From positions 2,542,001-2,606,000 of the forward strand of contig NZ_CP014306.1 in NCBI RefSeq assembly GCF_001557535.2: a stretch of DNA of 64,000 nucleotides. The letters run 5' to 3'. A program made the position numbers and the translations under genes. The notes below the pieces were generated by a model. That model was not told where the DNA came from. It searched no databases and saw nothing but the letters and a program-made list of their open reading frames with translations. Shown piece by piece: positions 1-8,785 of this stretch; the stretch's first letter is position 1; each line of letters opens with the position of its first letter. This DNA is from Burkholderia sp. PAMC 26561. GTDB lineage: Bacteria > Pseudomonadota > Gammaproteobacteria > Burkholderiales > Burkholderiaceae.

Positions 1-51
1 CGTCTGGCGATACCATGACGGTTTTCCTACCTTTTTCGCAAGCGTTCTATC

Positions 52-828
52 GTGACCACGAACTCTTCCCCGGATCAACCCGGCGACGCCTTCTCATCGA
101 CCCGGTTCGTGCTCGTCGAGCCGAGCCATCCAGGCAATGTCGGCGCAGCGGCGCGCGCGCTCAAGACCATGGGATTTTCCCGGCTGATCGTGGTCGCGCC
201 GAAAATCCCGTTCGTCACCCGCGAACCCGAAGCCATCGCGATGGCCTCGGGCGCCGATGGCGTGCTGGCATCAGCGCAAGTCGTCGAAACACTCACCGAT
301 GCACTCAGCGGCGTCCATTGGTCCATCGCGCTCACGGCCCGCACGCGGGAATACGGACCGCCGCAAATGGCGCCGCGCGCAGCCGTTGGAAAAGCCTGCG
401 AGCAGGGCGAGGGCGGCGGCGCGATTGCGCTGGTGTTCGGCAACGAGCGCGTGGGGTTGTCGAACGCGGATGTCGAGCGATGCAGCGCGCTTGCACATAT
501 TCCGGCCAATCCGGCGTACAGCTCGCTCAATCTCGCGCAGGCGGTCCAGGTCCTGGCTTATGAGTTGCGGCTTGCGCTGCTCGAGCGTACTGAAGTGCCT
601 GCCGCTTCGGTCCCGAGCGCCGCGGCCAGCGCGCCAAGCGACGAGATCGAAGGCATGTACGCGCATCTCGAACAGGCGCTGGTCGCGCTCGATTTCCTCG
701 ATCCGGCCAACCCGAAGAAGCTGATGTCGCGTTTGAGGCGCCTCTTTTCGCGCTCGGGGCTGGAGCACGAAGAAGTGAATATCCTGCGCGGAATCGCCAA
801 GCACATTCTTCTGCGGGTCAAGCGCTGA
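52..828 (+). CDS. trmJ: tRNA (cytidine/uridine-2'-O-)-methyltransferase TrmJ
   Basis: SPOUT-family RNA methyltransferase of 258 aa. TrmJ enzymes 2'-O-methylate position 32 of several tRNAs with S-adenosylmethionine. Visible family motifs are EPSHPGNVGAAARAL (about residues 23-37), LVFGNERVGLSN (127-138) and SLNLAQAVQVLAYEL (158-172); the last two build the knotted SAM site. The C-terminal 60 residues form the helical tail usual in this subfamily. The start is a GTG; the first 17 residues are not conserved-looking, so the exact start is uncertain. It stands alone upstream of cysE in the same direction with a 160-base gap. In many proteobacteria trmJ and cysE lie close together, which supports the call. 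Confidence 0.93.
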   Translation: MTTNSSPDQPGDAFSSTRFVLVEPSHPGNVGAAARALKTMGFSRLIVVAPKIPFVTREPEAIAMASGADGVLASAQVVETLTDALSGVHWSIALTARTREYGPPQMAPRAAVGKACEQGEGGGAIALVFGNERVGLSNADVERCSALAHIPANPAYSSLNLAQAVQVLAYELRLALLERTEVPAASVPSAAASAPSDEIEGMYAHLEQALVALDFLDPANPKKLMSRLRRLFSRSGLEHEEVNILRGIAKHILLRVKR

Positions 829-987
829 ACGAGTTCAGACCGTGCTGCCAGCGGGGGCATCGGCGCGTTTCCGGACGGCTCGTCCTACAATCTGCGCAAA
901 AGAAGCTATCGATACCCGAAATCGTGCTGAGCCATACGGCCGGGCGTTTTCGTAATAACCCCAGCAGATCACCGACCGAGCCACGCC

Positions 988-1773
988 ATGTTCAGCCGAC
1001 TTCGTGAAAACATTGCCGCCATCCGCGAGCGCGATCCCGCCGCCCGCAGCGCCTGGGAAGTCGTGACGTGTTACCCGGGCTTTCACGCTGTCGTGCTGCA
1101 CCGGATCGCGCATGCGTCGTGGGTGTCAGGCGGGCGCTGGTTCGGGCGCTTCGTCTCGCAGTTCGCGCGTTTCTTGACAGGCATCGAGATCCATCCGGGC
1201 GCGACGCTCGGTCGACGCGTGTTTATCGATCACGGGATGGGCGTGGTTATCGGGGAAACAGCGGTTATCGGCGATGAATGCACGATCTACCAGGGCGTCA
1301 CGCTCGGTGGCACGTCGCTCGAGCGCGGCGCGAAACGGCATCCGACGCTCGAACGGGGCGTGATCGTCGGCGCGGGCGCGAAAGTGCTCGGCGGATTTAC
1401 GGTCGGCGCTGACGCGAAGATCGGTTCGAACGCGGTCGTGGTGAAGCCCGTTCCGGCGGGCGGAACGGCGGTGGGCAATCCGGCGCGCGTTGTCATGCCG
1501 GCGACCGCGAAGCCCGTTGAGAAAGACTGCACGCCCGAGCGTTCCGCCTTTTGCGCGTACGGAATCACGCCGAACGCCGATGACCCCGTCTCGCTCGCCA
1601 TTCACGGCCTGATCGATCATGCGTCGACGCAAACGCACCGGGTGGATGAGATCGTCGCGGCGCTGGACAAGCTGGGTACACGCATCGATGCCATCAGCGG
1701 CGTGGATAACGCGGCGTTCATCGACTTGAAGCGGCTTTCGGATGTGATGAAAGGCGAAGCGGCGCGTCGTTAG
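988..1773 (+). CDS. cysE: Serine O-acetyltransferase
   Basis: Acetylates L-serine with acetyl-CoA to O-acetylserine, the committed step of cysteine synthesis. The protein has 261 aa: a helical N-terminal domain (residues 1-65), then a left-handed beta helix of hexapeptide repeats (about 66-165) containing [19 protein letters not shown] (81-91, with the catalytic Asp-His pair) and [11 protein letters not shown]-terminal extension of about 80 residues follows the helix; it contains [13 protein letters not shown] and reads as a tail rather than a catalytic domain. The ATG at 988 opens a conserved N-terminus ([20 protein letters not shown]). The gene converges on lpxH with only 17 bases between stop codons and no visible terminator hairpin. 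Confidence 0.95.
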   Translation: MFSRLRENIAAIRERDPAARSAWEVVTCYPGFHAVVLHRIAHASWVSGGRWFGRFVSQFARFLTGIEIHPGATLGRRVFIDHGMGVVIGETAVIGDECTIYQGVTLGGTSLERGAKRHPTLERGVIVGAGAKVLGGFTVGADAKIGSNAVVVKPVPAGGTAVGNPARVVMPATAKPVEKDCTPERSAFCAYGITPNADDPVSLAIHGLIDHASTQTHRVDEIVAALDKLGTRIDAISGVDNAAFIDLKRLSDVMKGEAARR

Positions 1774-1790
1774 AAGCTGACTAAAACCCG

Positions 1791-2597
1791 TTACAGCGGC
1801 AGCGCGCGGATTCCCTCGGCGTCCACGCGCAGATAACCGCCGCGTGGCTCGCCATGATCGAGTTCCCAATCGGGCATGACCCATCGGACGCCATCGTTTT
1901 CACGATGCCGCGCGGGCAAGTGCGTGTGGCCGTGAATCATCGTATGCGTGCCGGTGCTGGCGAACAACTGCGCCACGGCGCTTCGCGTCACGTCGTATTT
2001 GGCCTGCACGGGGCGCATCCGTCCATCTTCGCTCGTTGACCGCATGCGTTCCGCAATCGATAACCGCAGCTTCAGCGGCAAGCTCAGGAACACCTGCTGC
2101 GCAACCTGATTACGCGCAAAACGGCGAAAGCGCTGGTACGCGGGGTCATCGGTGCAAAGCGCGTCGCCGTGCGCGACCACGATCCGCGTGCCGAATGCGG
2201 TGATGACGAAAGGATCGGGCAACGACATTGCGCCGGCCGCGCGCATGAAACGCTTGCCGAGCAGGAAGTCGCGATTTCCGTGCATCACGTACAAGCCGAT
2301 GCCACGCTCGGACAACGTATGCATCAGCGCCGTCATGCGCCGCGCGAACGCCGCGCGCGGACCTTGCACGCAGGCCGCGAGCACGTCGTCGCCAACCCAG
2401 AATTCGAACAGATCGCCGAGGATGAAAACCGAGTCTGCGTCGTTCGCCGTCACTTCGATGAAATGCTCGAACGCCGCCACCGTCTTCGGAATGGCGTCGC
2501 TCAGATGGAGATCGGAAATGAAAAACAGCGGGCGCGCTGTAGCATGCGCGCCCGCTGTTTCCATTGAATCGATCAAGCCGTGCGTCAAGTCAGTCAT
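1791..2597 (-). CDS. lpxH: UDP-2,3-diacylglucosamine hydrolase
   Basis: Metallophosphoesterase of lipid A synthesis: cleaves the pyrophosphate of UDP-2,3-diacylglucosamine to give lipid X at the inner membrane. All calcineurin-like metal motifs are visible: FISDLHL (26-32), [11 protein letters not shown] (61-71), MHGNRD (105-110), VAHGD (141-145) and IHGHTH (221-226). At 268 aa it is slightly longer than E. coli LpxH, mostly through about 20 unconserved N-terminal residues, so an internal Met at residue 12 is an alternative start. Its ATG overlaps the TGA of ppiB by four bases (ATGA), so it is translationally coupled as the last gene of the TPR-ppiA-ppiB-lpxH block. Confidence 0.95.
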   Translation of the reverse strand: MTDLTHGLIDSMETAGAHATARPLFFISDLHLSDAIPKTVAAFEHFIEVTANDADSVFILGDLFEFWVGDDVLAACVQGPRAAFARRMTALMHTLSERGIGLYVMHGNRDFLLGKRFMRAAGAMSLPDPFVITAFGTRIVVAHGDALCTDDPAYQRFRRFARNQVAQQVFLSLPLKLRLSIAERMRSTSEDGRMRPVQAKYDVTRSAVAQLFASTGTHTMIHGHTHLPARHRENDGVRWVMPDWELDHGEPRGGYLRVDAEGIRALPL

Positions 2598-3091
2598 TCA
2601 CCGACTACAACAGCCTTCTCGATCACGACGTCATCCGCCGGCACGTCCTGATGAAAACCCTTCGAGCCGGTCTTCACCTTGCGGATCTTGTCGACGATAT
2701 CCATGCCGTCCACGACCTTGCCGAACACCGCATAACCCCAGCCCTGCGACGTCGGCGCCGTGTGGTTCAGGAACTCGTTGTCGCCCACGTTGATGAAGAA
2801 CTGCGCGGTCGCCGAATGCGGATCGTTCGTGCGTGCCATGGCGAGCGAACCGACTTCGTTCTTCAGGCCATTGTTCGCTTCGTTGTCGATGGGTGCGTCC
2901 GTCGGCTTTTGCGTCATGCCCGGTTCGAAGCCGCCGCCCTGGATCATGAAACCGTCGATCACGCGATGGAACACGGTGTTGTCGTAGTGACCTTTCTTGA
3001 CGTAGTTCAAGAAATTCTCGACGGACTTCGGCGCCTTTTCAGCGTTCAGTTCGATCTTGATGATGCCGTGATTCGTATGGAGTTCGACCAT
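2594..3091 (-). CDS. ppiB: Peptidyl-prolyl cis-trans isomerase, cytoplasmic cyclophilin type
   Basis: Cyclophilin of 165 aa without a signal peptide, so cytoplasmic; it speeds proline isomerisation during folding. The cyclophilin core is complete: [18 protein letters not shown] (about 41-58), the [17 protein letters not shown] segment (85-101) and [15 protein letters not shown] near the C-terminus. A strong ribosome site (AAGGAAAGGA) sits about 8 bases before the ATG. The neighbouring upstream gene encodes an exported paralogue with the same core, so the two are a tandem pair serving cytoplasm and periplasm. The stop overlaps the lpxH start. Confidence 0.93.
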   Translation of the reverse strand: MVELHTNHGIIKIELNAEKAPKSVENFLNYVKKGHYDNTVFHRVIDGFMIQGGGFEPGMTQKPTDAPIDNEANNGLKNEVGSLAMARTNDPHSATAQFFINVGDNEFLNHTAPTSQGWGYAVFGKVVDGMDIVDKIRKVKTGSKGFHQDVPADDVVIEKAVVVGE

Positions 3092-3166
3092 GATGAATTC
3101 CTTTCCTTTTCAAGAGTTGTTGGAGCATTACGCGACGCGCACGGCGTATGCCTGCTGCTGCAGCTT

Positions 3167-3748
3167 TTACTTTCCGACCACGCTGGCGGACTCGATCACG
3201 ACGTTCGATTGCGGCACATCGCCCATGGGACCGCGCGTGGTGGTGGGCGTAGCTTCGATCTTCTTGACCACGTCCATGCCGGAGACGACCTTGCCGAATA
3301 CGGCATAACCGTTGCCGTCGCCGTTGGGGTAATCGAGGCCGGTGTTATCGACGGTATTGATGAAGAACTGCGACGTGGCCGAGTTCGGATCGCTCGTGCG
3401 GGCCATCGCGAGGGTGCCGGTGCTGTTCTTCAAGCCGTTCTTGCTTTCAAGCGGAATGGGCGCGCGCGTGGGCTTCTCAGCGAAGCTCGTGGTATAGCCG
3501 CCGCCCTGGATCATGAAGCCTGGAATCACACGATGAAAGATCGTTCCGTTGTACTGGCCGGACTTCACATAATCGAGAAAGTTGGCGACGCTCTTCGGCG
3601 CCTTTTCAGGATAAAGCTCGACCTTGATTTCGCCTTGCGATGTCTTGAGCAGCACGTTCGGATGAGCGGCCGCCGGCGACGACTGGGCAAAAGCAGGCGC
3701 CTGGGCAATGAGTGCAGCGCTGCCGAGCGCCAACAACAAACTTTTCAT
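3167..3748 (-). CDS. ppiA: Peptidyl-prolyl cis-trans isomerase, periplasmic cyclophilin
   Basis: Cyclophilin of 193 aa with a Sec signal peptide ([20 protein letters not shown], predicted cleavage after AFA), so it should act on folding proteins in the periplasm. The body carries [19 protein letters not shown] and [17 protein letters not shown], the active-site strands of the family, with a short insertion ([20 protein letters not shown]) typical of the PpiA branch. The start at 3748 was chosen because it begins the signal peptide; the longer reading frame would add 28 residues encoded across a long hairpin. Seventy-five bases separate it from ppiB, and a stable inverted repeat lies between it and the TPR gene upstream. 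Confidence 0.92.
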   Translation of the reverse strand: MKSLLLALGSAALIAQAPAFAQSSPAAAHPNVLLKTSQGEIKVELYPEKAPKSVANFLDYVKSGQYNGTIFHRVIPGFMIQGGGYTTSFAEKPTRAPIPLESKNGLKNSTGTLAMARTSDPNSATSQFFINTVDNTGLDYPNGDGNGYAVFGKVVSGMDVVKKIEATPTTTRGPMGDVPQSNVVIESASVVGK

Positions 3749-3790
3749 GAGCAATCGATCCTCTGGTTGGAGCTGCATCGTGTAGCGGTC

Positions 3791-3831
3791 TGTACGGACA
3801 TCCGGACCTGCGCGGTTCGGATGTCCGTACA
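3791..3831 (-). repeat. Intercistronic 18-bp hairpin between the TPR gene and ppiA
   Basis: TGTACGGACATCCGGACC (3791-3808) pairs with the segment 3814-3831 over a five-base loop (3809-3813); 14 bp are perfect and the inner four include one G-U pair. There is no T run on either side, so it does not look like an ordinary intrinsic terminator. It lies after the TPR stop codon and about 40 bases before the ppiA start on the transcribed strand. A processing, stabilising or partial-termination role within the operon is an inference. Confidence 0.7.
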
Positions 3832-3838
3832 CGCCGGG

Positions 3839-4666
3839 TCACGGTTTGGAAGGTGCGAAATAAGGCGTGTTCGAGAGCGGCACGCTGGGTCCGCCGAACG
3901 GCGAATAAAGCGGTGCGGACATGTCCGTGGATGACGAGGACGAGCCTGTCGTGCCCGAATTCGGCGCGTTCCAGTCACCGTTGTTTGACGTCGCCGCCGA
4001 TGAAGCCGCTACAGGCGCCGAAGCCGCCGGCACACCCGATGCGCCTGAAGCTGCCGCCGCTGCTGCAGCAGCCGCTTCCGGACGACGCCGCGGCGGAGGT
4101 GAAACGATCTTTTGAATATCGCCCACGCGCTGCGCGGTCAGCGGGCTTCTCGAGCCGAGCGTCTGAGCGCGCTTGTACGATTCGCTTGCGAGACGCAGAT
4201 AAAGATCGCCCAGGTTCTCATACGCAAGCGCGTAGCTTGGATTGGCCTTCGTTGCGGTTTCAAGCGCAACGCGCGCTTCGTCATAACGGCCTTCCTTCGC
4301 GTAAAGCGCAGCGAGATTGTTATACGGCTCGGGCAACTCCGGATACGTTTGCGTGAGTTCGGTGAAGGCCGTGATGGCTTCATCGTCCCGGTTCAGGCGC
4401 GCGAGGACGGTGGCGCGCTTGAACTTTGCCTGCACGTCGCGCGGATTGGTCGCGAGGCGCGCGTCGAGCTGGATGAGCGCGCTTTGCCATTGCTTCTGCG
4501 CAATAGCGGTGTCGATGGCGGGCGTGTCATCTGCAGTGGCGGTGGAGACTTGCGCAAGCGCCGGCATGACCGGCCACAAAGTTGCGCCAAGTCCGAAAGC
4601 GGCAGTTGCAAGTGCGGTCGCCGCGAGCTTGGCAACGCTTGGTACGCGGCGGCTGGTAGGTTTCAT
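3839..4666 (-). CDS. Exported tetratricopeptide-repeat protein
   Basis: About 275 aa from the ATG at 4666. The N-terminus (KPTSRRVPSVAKLAATALAT, continuing through a hydrophobic stretch to PALAQ) is a Sec-type signal, so it is probably periplasmic. Residues 50-160 contain tandem TPR units, e.g. AKFKRATVLARLNRDDEAIT, PYNNLAALYAKEGRYDEA and AYENLGDLYLRLASESYKRA, a scaffold for protein contacts. The C-terminal third is low complexity: an alanine tract, then Ser/Thr-rich sequence and a proline-rich end. It is first in the block ppiA-ppiB-lpxH and divergent from cysS. A role as a periplasmic assembly or folding partner is suggested only by the cyclophilin neighbours; the exact function is unknown. 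Confidence 0.82.
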   Translation of the reverse strand: MKPTSRRVPSVAKLAATALATAAFGLGATLWPVMPALAQVSTATADDTPAIDTAIAQKQWQSALIQLDARLATNPRDVQAKFKRATVLARLNRDDEAITAFTELTQTYPELPEPYNNLAALYAKEGRYDEARVALETATKANPSYALAYENLGDLYLRLASESYKRAQTLGSRSPLTAQRVGDIQKIVSPPPRRRPEAAAAAAAAASGASGVPAASAPVAASSAATSNNGDWNAPNSGTTGSSSSSTDMSAPLYSPFGGPSVPLSNTPYFAPSKP

Positions 4667-5107
4667 AGGCTCGTTTCTGAATGTTATACTCCGGCCCATT
4701 CTAACAAAACGTCCGCAACGTTCCGTCGAACGTCCGGACAGTCTTTACGCCACTCGCGGCCGCCTCCGTTTTGATTCGCATGACCCGCATGTTTTTGCGG
4801 CGCTCTCGCTCCTGTTCCGACGTGCTCTCATCGGGATCGCATCGCTCCGGTTTTTATAGCTGAACATGTCTCTCGCCGTTATGCCATCGTCATTATGTTG
4901 CTGCCGGTCATGCTGTCGTTCTAGTTCTTGTCGCCAGCCGATCGCTACCTGTAGCATGATCATCTCGGCGCCGACGTGCAGTTTGCACATTTTGTAAAAG
5001 GCGCCTACGTGTGAACCACGTGCCTTACGTGGGAAATACGCAGCACGCTCGCCACATTTGGCCAGCAATCGAAACACTCGGATGTCCCGGCCCACGCACC
5101 ATCGTTT
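4667..5107. other. Divergent intergenic region, TPR gene / cysS
   Basis: About 440 bases without a supportable gene. It must hold the leftward promoter of the TPR-lpxH block (a TATAAC-like element reads leftward near 4682-4687) and the promoter of cysS. Close to cysS lies an inverted repeat ACGTG-N5-CACGT (5007-5021) followed by another ACGTGG; a related element precedes lysC. Confidence 0.5.
5007..5021. promoter_or_regulatory. ACGTG inverted repeat upstream of cysS
   Basis: ACGTGTGAACCACGT: five-base arms around TGAAC, ending 86 bases before the cysS ATG. The same core GTGAACCACGTG occurs upstream of lysC at 10549-10561. Function unknown; it could be an operator or part of a leader structure. 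Confidence 0.35.
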
Positions 5108-6523
5108 ATGAACTCATTGCGCATCTACAACACGCTCGCGCGTGACAAGCAAGCTTTTGTGCCGCTCCGTGCAGGAGAAGTGCGCATGTATGTCTGCGGA
5201 ATCACGGTGTACGACTACTGTCACGTCGGGCATGCACGCATGATGATCGTGTTCGACATCGTTCAGCGCTGGCTTCGTACGATCGGCTATGACGTGACCT
5301 ACGTGCGCAACATCACGGACATCGACGACAAGATCATTCGGCGCGCCGTGGAAAACGGCGAATCGATCAAGGCGCTCACCACGCGATTCATTCAGGCCAT
5401 GTATGACGATCTCGATGCCCTCGGTGTCGAGCGCCCCGACCACGAGCCGCGTGCAACCGATTTCGTGCCGCAGATGCTCGGCATGATCCAGACCCTCGTG
5501 AACAACGGCTACGCCTATCAAGCAAGCGACGGCGATGTGAACTATGCGGTGCGCAAATTCGAGGGCTACGGCAAGCTGTCGGGCAAGTCGATCGAGGACT
5601 TGCGCGCGGGCGAACGCGTGGCGTCGAACGACGCGAAGCTGGACCCGCTCGACTTCGTATTGTGGAAACGCGCGAAAGAGGGCGAACCGCCCGACACGGG
5701 CTGGGACTCTGCATGGGGACGCGGGCGGCCGGGCTGGCACATCGAATGTTCGGCCATGGGCTGCACGTTGCTCGGCGAGCGTTTCGACATTCACGGCGGC
5801 GGCCAGGACCTGCAGTTTCCGCACCATGAGAATGAAATTGCGCAGAGCGAGGCGGCGACCGGCGTTCGGTTCGTGAACTACTGGTTGCACAACGGCTTCG
5901 TGCAGATCGACAGCGAAAAGATGTCGAAGTCGCTTGGCAACTTCTTCACCATTCGCGAAGTCCTTGAAAAATTCGATGCAGAAGTCGTGCGGTTTTTTAT
6001 TGCACGGGCACACTATCGGTCGCCGCTCAATTACAGCGACGTACATATAGATGATGCACGTGGGGCGCTCACGCGCTTGTACACTGCGCTGAAAGATGTG
6101 AACCCGGATACGAATCTGCTCGACTGGAACGAGGCACATGCGCAGCGTTTCCAGGCAGCCATGAACGACGACTTCAATACACCCGTGGCTGTTGCCGTGC
6201 TGTTCGAACTGGCGAGCGAAGTGAACCGCTCACGGGATGCCGTGCTCGCGCGTCAGTTGAAGTCGCTTGGCGGCGTGCTCGGCTTGTTGCAGCGCGAGCC
6301 GCGTGCGTTCCTTCAGGATGCGCCGGGCAGCAGCAGGAACAACGGCGAGGAGGGCGCTGCCGGCCTCACGCCTCTTGATATCGAAACGAAGATCGCTGCT
6401 CGCGTTGCTGCGAAAAAAGCGAAGAACTATGCCGAAGCAGACCGGATTCGCGCTGAGTTGCTCGAGGCCGGAATTGCACTTGAAGACAAACCGGGTGGGT
6501 CGACCGAATGGCGTCGTAACTGA
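5108..6523 (+). CDS. cysS: Cysteinyl-tRNA synthetase
   Basis: Class I aminoacyl-tRNA synthetase charging tRNA-Cys; 471 aa. The zinc-binding Cys of YVCGITVYD, the HIGH-type motif CHVGHAR (about 36-42), the zinc ligands in HIECSAMGC and FPHHENE, and the KMSKS loop ([12 protein letters not shown]) are all visible. The DALR-like helical region near residues 350-400 leads into a short polar insertion ([16 protein letters not shown]) that makes the protein slightly longer than E. coli CysRS. The ATG at 5108 ([15 protein letters not shown]) starts the conserved N-terminus. It is followed after 42 bases by the glycosylase gene in the same direction. Confidence 0.96.
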   Translation: MNSLRIYNTLARDKQAFVPLRAGEVRMYVCGITVYDYCHVGHARMMIVFDIVQRWLRTIGYDVTYVRNITDIDDKIIRRAVENGESIKALTTRFIQAMYDDLDALGVERPDHEPRATDFVPQMLGMIQTLVNNGYAYQASDGDVNYAVRKFEGYGKLSGKSIEDLRAGERVASNDAKLDPLDFVLWKRAKEGEPPDTGWDSAWGRGRPGWHIECSAMGCTLLGERFDIHGGGQDLQFPHHENEIAQSEAATGVRFVNYWLHNGFVQIDSEKMSKSLGNFFTIREVLEKFDAEVVRFFIARAHYRSPLNYSDVHIDDARGALTRLYTALKDVNPDTNLLDWNEAHAQRFQAAMNDDFNTPVAVAVLFELASEVNRSRDAVLARQLKSLGGVLGLLQREPRAFLQDAPGSSRNNGEEGAAGLTPLDIETKIAARVAAKKAKNYAEADRIRAELLEAGIALEDKPGGSTEWRRN

Positions 6524-6565
6524 ACGTCCTTCGCATTTCTTTGATCGACTCACCAGGTAGGAGGC

Positions 6566-7654
6566 ATGATGGCAACGGCCAGAAAGACGCCGGCTAAACG
6601 AGCCGCGTCCGGAAGTACCGCAGCGACCGAAACAACGGCTACGCGGCGTGCAAATGTAAAGACATCGACGGCGTCCAAGCCCTTGGCCAAGCGGCTCAAT
6701 GGCGCGGCCGACGGCGCGGCGGGCAAGACGGCATCGAAGAAACGCGCGGTCAACGGCGCCGCGCATGAAGACGTGTCAAAAGCAAATGCAGCGAATGGCG
6801 CGACTCGGGCACGCAAGACTGTGCATACGGGCGCGCTTAAGGCGTCGCCGAAGACAGCGAACGGCGACGCGGCCAGGGCGATCGATGTCAAGGTCAACGA
6901 AGCCGATCTCGCTGCAGAGTCTTCGCAAGCGCTCGTGCGCGATCCCCAGGCTGATGGCGCGATCGTCCGAAAGTCGCGCGCCATCACTGCGGAAAAATCG
7001 GTCCCGGTGCAAACACCCGGGCTTGCCCCGGAAGCCGCCCGTCCCGAGTATTGGGAAAAAGCGTGCGCGGATCTGGTCAAGCGCGACCGGATCCTCAAGA
7101 AGCTGATTCCGAAGTTCGGCCCGGTGCACCTCGTGAATCGCGATGATCCGTTCACCACGCTCGCGCGTTCTGTCGTCGGCCAGCAGATTTCGGTGGCCTC
7201 CGCGCAAGCCATCTGGAAACGCGTGGAGGTGACGTGCCCCACGCTCGCGCCGCAGCAGTTCATCAAGGTCGGTCCGGCGAAGCTGCAGTCGTGCGGGTTA
7301 TCGAAGAGAAAGTCCGAGTACATTCTCGATGTCGCCCAGCATTTCGTGTCGGGCGCATTGCACGTGGATAGCTGGACGTCGATGGAAGACGAAGCCGTGA
7401 TCGCGGAGTTGACGCAGATTCGCGGCATTGGCCGCTGGACCGCGGAAATGTTCCTGATCTTCAACCTGTCGCGCCCGGACGTCCTGCCGCTCGACGACCT
7501 CGGCCTGATCCAGGCCATCAGCGTCAACTATTTCAGCGGCGAACCTGTCACACGCAGCGAAGCGCGCGAAGTCGCGGCCAACTGGGAGCCGTGGCGCACC
7601 GTCGCGACGTGGTACATGTGGCGCAGCCTTTATCCAGTGCCCGCCGATCACTAA
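6566..7654 (+). CDS. alkA: DNA-3-methyladenine glycosylase II (AlkA type) with long basic N-terminal tail
   Basis: Base-excision repair glycosylase of the HhH-GPD superfamily that removes alkylated bases. The catalytic domain occupies residues 160-362: helix-hairpin-helix TQIRGIGRWTAEMF (283-296), then LPLDDLGL with the catalytic aspartate at about 310. Residues 1-150 are a low-complexity Ala/Lys/Thr/Arg-rich extension absent from E. coli AlkA, resembling histone-H1-like tails, likely disordered and DNA-binding. Two adjacent ATGs (6566 and 6569) follow AGGAGG; the second has the more workable, though still short, spacing. The assignment to alkA rather than another HhH-GPD subgroup rests on the domain motifs only. 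Confidence 0.85.
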   Translation: MMATARKTPAKRAASGSTAATETTATRRANVKTSTASKPLAKRLNGAADGAAGKTASKKRAVNGAAHEDVSKANAANGATRARKTVHTGALKASPKTANGDAARAIDVKVNEADLAAESSQALVRDPQADGAIVRKSRAITAEKSVPVQTPGLAPEAARPEYWEKACADLVKRDRILKKLIPKFGPVHLVNRDDPFTTLARSVVGQQISVASAQAIWKRVEVTCPTLAPQQFIKVGPAKLQSCGLSKRKSEYILDVAQHFVSGALHVDSWTSMEDEAVIAELTQIRGIGRWTAEMFLIFNLSRPDVLPLDDLGLIQAISVNYFSGEPVTRSEAREVAANWEPWRTVATWYMWRSLYPVPADH

Positions 7655-7676
7655 AAGGTATCGTCGGAGTCGTTCG

Positions 7677-7702
7677 ACTATCAATATTATATAATCGATA
7701 GT
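7677..7702. promoter_or_regulatory. Palindrome over the accA promoter -10
   Basis: ACTATC (7677-7682) and GATAGT (7697-7702) form perfect arms around a 14-base AT-only core (except its last base) that contains TATAAT (7690-7695), a good -10 hexamer. A factor bound to the arms would cover the promoter of accA, whose ATG is 70 bases downstream. No good -35 is visible, which fits a regulated promoter. The binding protein is unknown. Confidence 0.5.
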
Positions 7703-7772
7703 TTCGACCCGAAATTTAGTGAGGCTGGCGCGGTTAGAATACGCGCTGCCCGATGCTCTAGGATTCGTACAT

Positions 7773-8744
7773 ATGAAGACCACTTTTCTGGATTTCGAAC
7801 AGCCGATCGCTGAACTCGAAGCGAAGATCGAAGAATTGCGCTTTGTTCAGGACGATTCCGCTGTCGATATCTCGGAAGAAATCGAGCGGCTTTCGAAGAA
7901 GAGCCAGCAGCTCACGAAAGACCTGTACGCAAACCTGACCCCATGGCAGGTTTCGCAGATCGCGCGGCATCCGCAGCGTCCGTACACACTCGACTATGTG
8001 AACGAGCTTTTCACCGACTTCCACGAACTGCACGGCGACCGCTCATATGCCGACGACCTGGCCATTGTCGGCGGCCTCGCGCGTTTCAACGGCCAGGCCT
8101 GCATGGTGATCGGCCAGCAAAAAGGGCGTGACACCAAGGAGCGCGCCGCGCGTAATTTCGGCATGCCGCGTCCGGAGGGGTATCGGAAAGCCGAGCGCCT
8201 GATGCGTCTCGCTGAAAAATTCGGGCTGCCGATTTTCACGTTCATCGATACACCCGGCGCCTATCCCGGCATCGGCGCCGAAGAGCGCGGCCAGTCGGAA
8301 GCGATCGGGCGCAATCTGTATGTGATGGCCGAGCTGAAGACGCCGATCATTGCGACGATCATCGGCGAAGGCGGCTCCGGCGGCGCGTTGGCAATTGCCG
8401 TTGCGGACAGCGTGCTGATGCTGCAGTTCTCTACCTACTCGGTGATTTCGCCGGAAGGCTGCGCGTCGATCTTGTGGAAGAGCGCGGCGAAGGCGCCGGA
8501 AGCAGCCGAAGCGCTTGGTTTGACTGCGCACCGGTTGAAGGCGCTCGGTCTGATCGACAAGATCGTGAACGAGCCGCTTGGCGGCGCGCATCGCGATCCG
8601 AAGGGCATGGCCGCGTTGCTGCGCCGTGCGTTGGCTGACACGCTGCGTCAGTTCCACGGCATGAACGCACTCGACGTCCGCGCACGCCGGTTCGACAAGC
8701 TGATGGCCTACGGCAAGTTCAAGGAAAACCTGCCGGGTGCGTGA
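7773..8744 (+). CDS. accA: Acetyl-CoA carboxylase carboxyltransferase subunit alpha
   Basis: Alpha half of the carboxyltransferase that moves CO2 from biotin carboxyl-carrier protein to acetyl-CoA, giving malonyl-CoA for fatty-acid synthesis; cytoplasmic. 323 aa, the usual length. The start at 7773 ([20 protein letters not shown]) gives the typical N-terminal coiled helix. The crotonase-fold core contains [38 protein letters not shown] and [15 protein letters not shown] (oxyanion and CoA-site glycines). tilS follows after 41 bases, as in many proteobacteria. A palindromic element overlaps its promoter. Confidence 0.96.
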   Translation: MKTTFLDFEQPIAELEAKIEELRFVQDDSAVDISEEIERLSKKSQQLTKDLYANLTPWQVSQIARHPQRPYTLDYVNELFTDFHELHGDRSYADDLAIVGGLARFNGQACMVIGQQKGRDTKERAARNFGMPRPEGYRKAERLMRLAEKFGLPIFTFIDTPGAYPGIGAEERGQSEAIGRNLYVMAELKTPIIATIIGEGGSGGALAIAVADSVLMLQFSTYSVISPEGCASILWKSAAKAPEAAEALGLTAHRLKALGLIDKIVNEPLGGAHRDPKGMAALLRRALADTLRQFHGMNALDVRARRFDKLMAYGKFKENLPGA

Positions 8745-8785
8745 GCGGCAACGCTTCGCTCACCTTCTGCGGATAAGCGATTCCC

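Noticed and set aside
2564..3934. Plus-strand frame of 456 codons
   Set aside because: Antisense to ppiB and ppiA, which are clearly real; composition is low in plausible hydrophobic core and high in Arg/His/Val.
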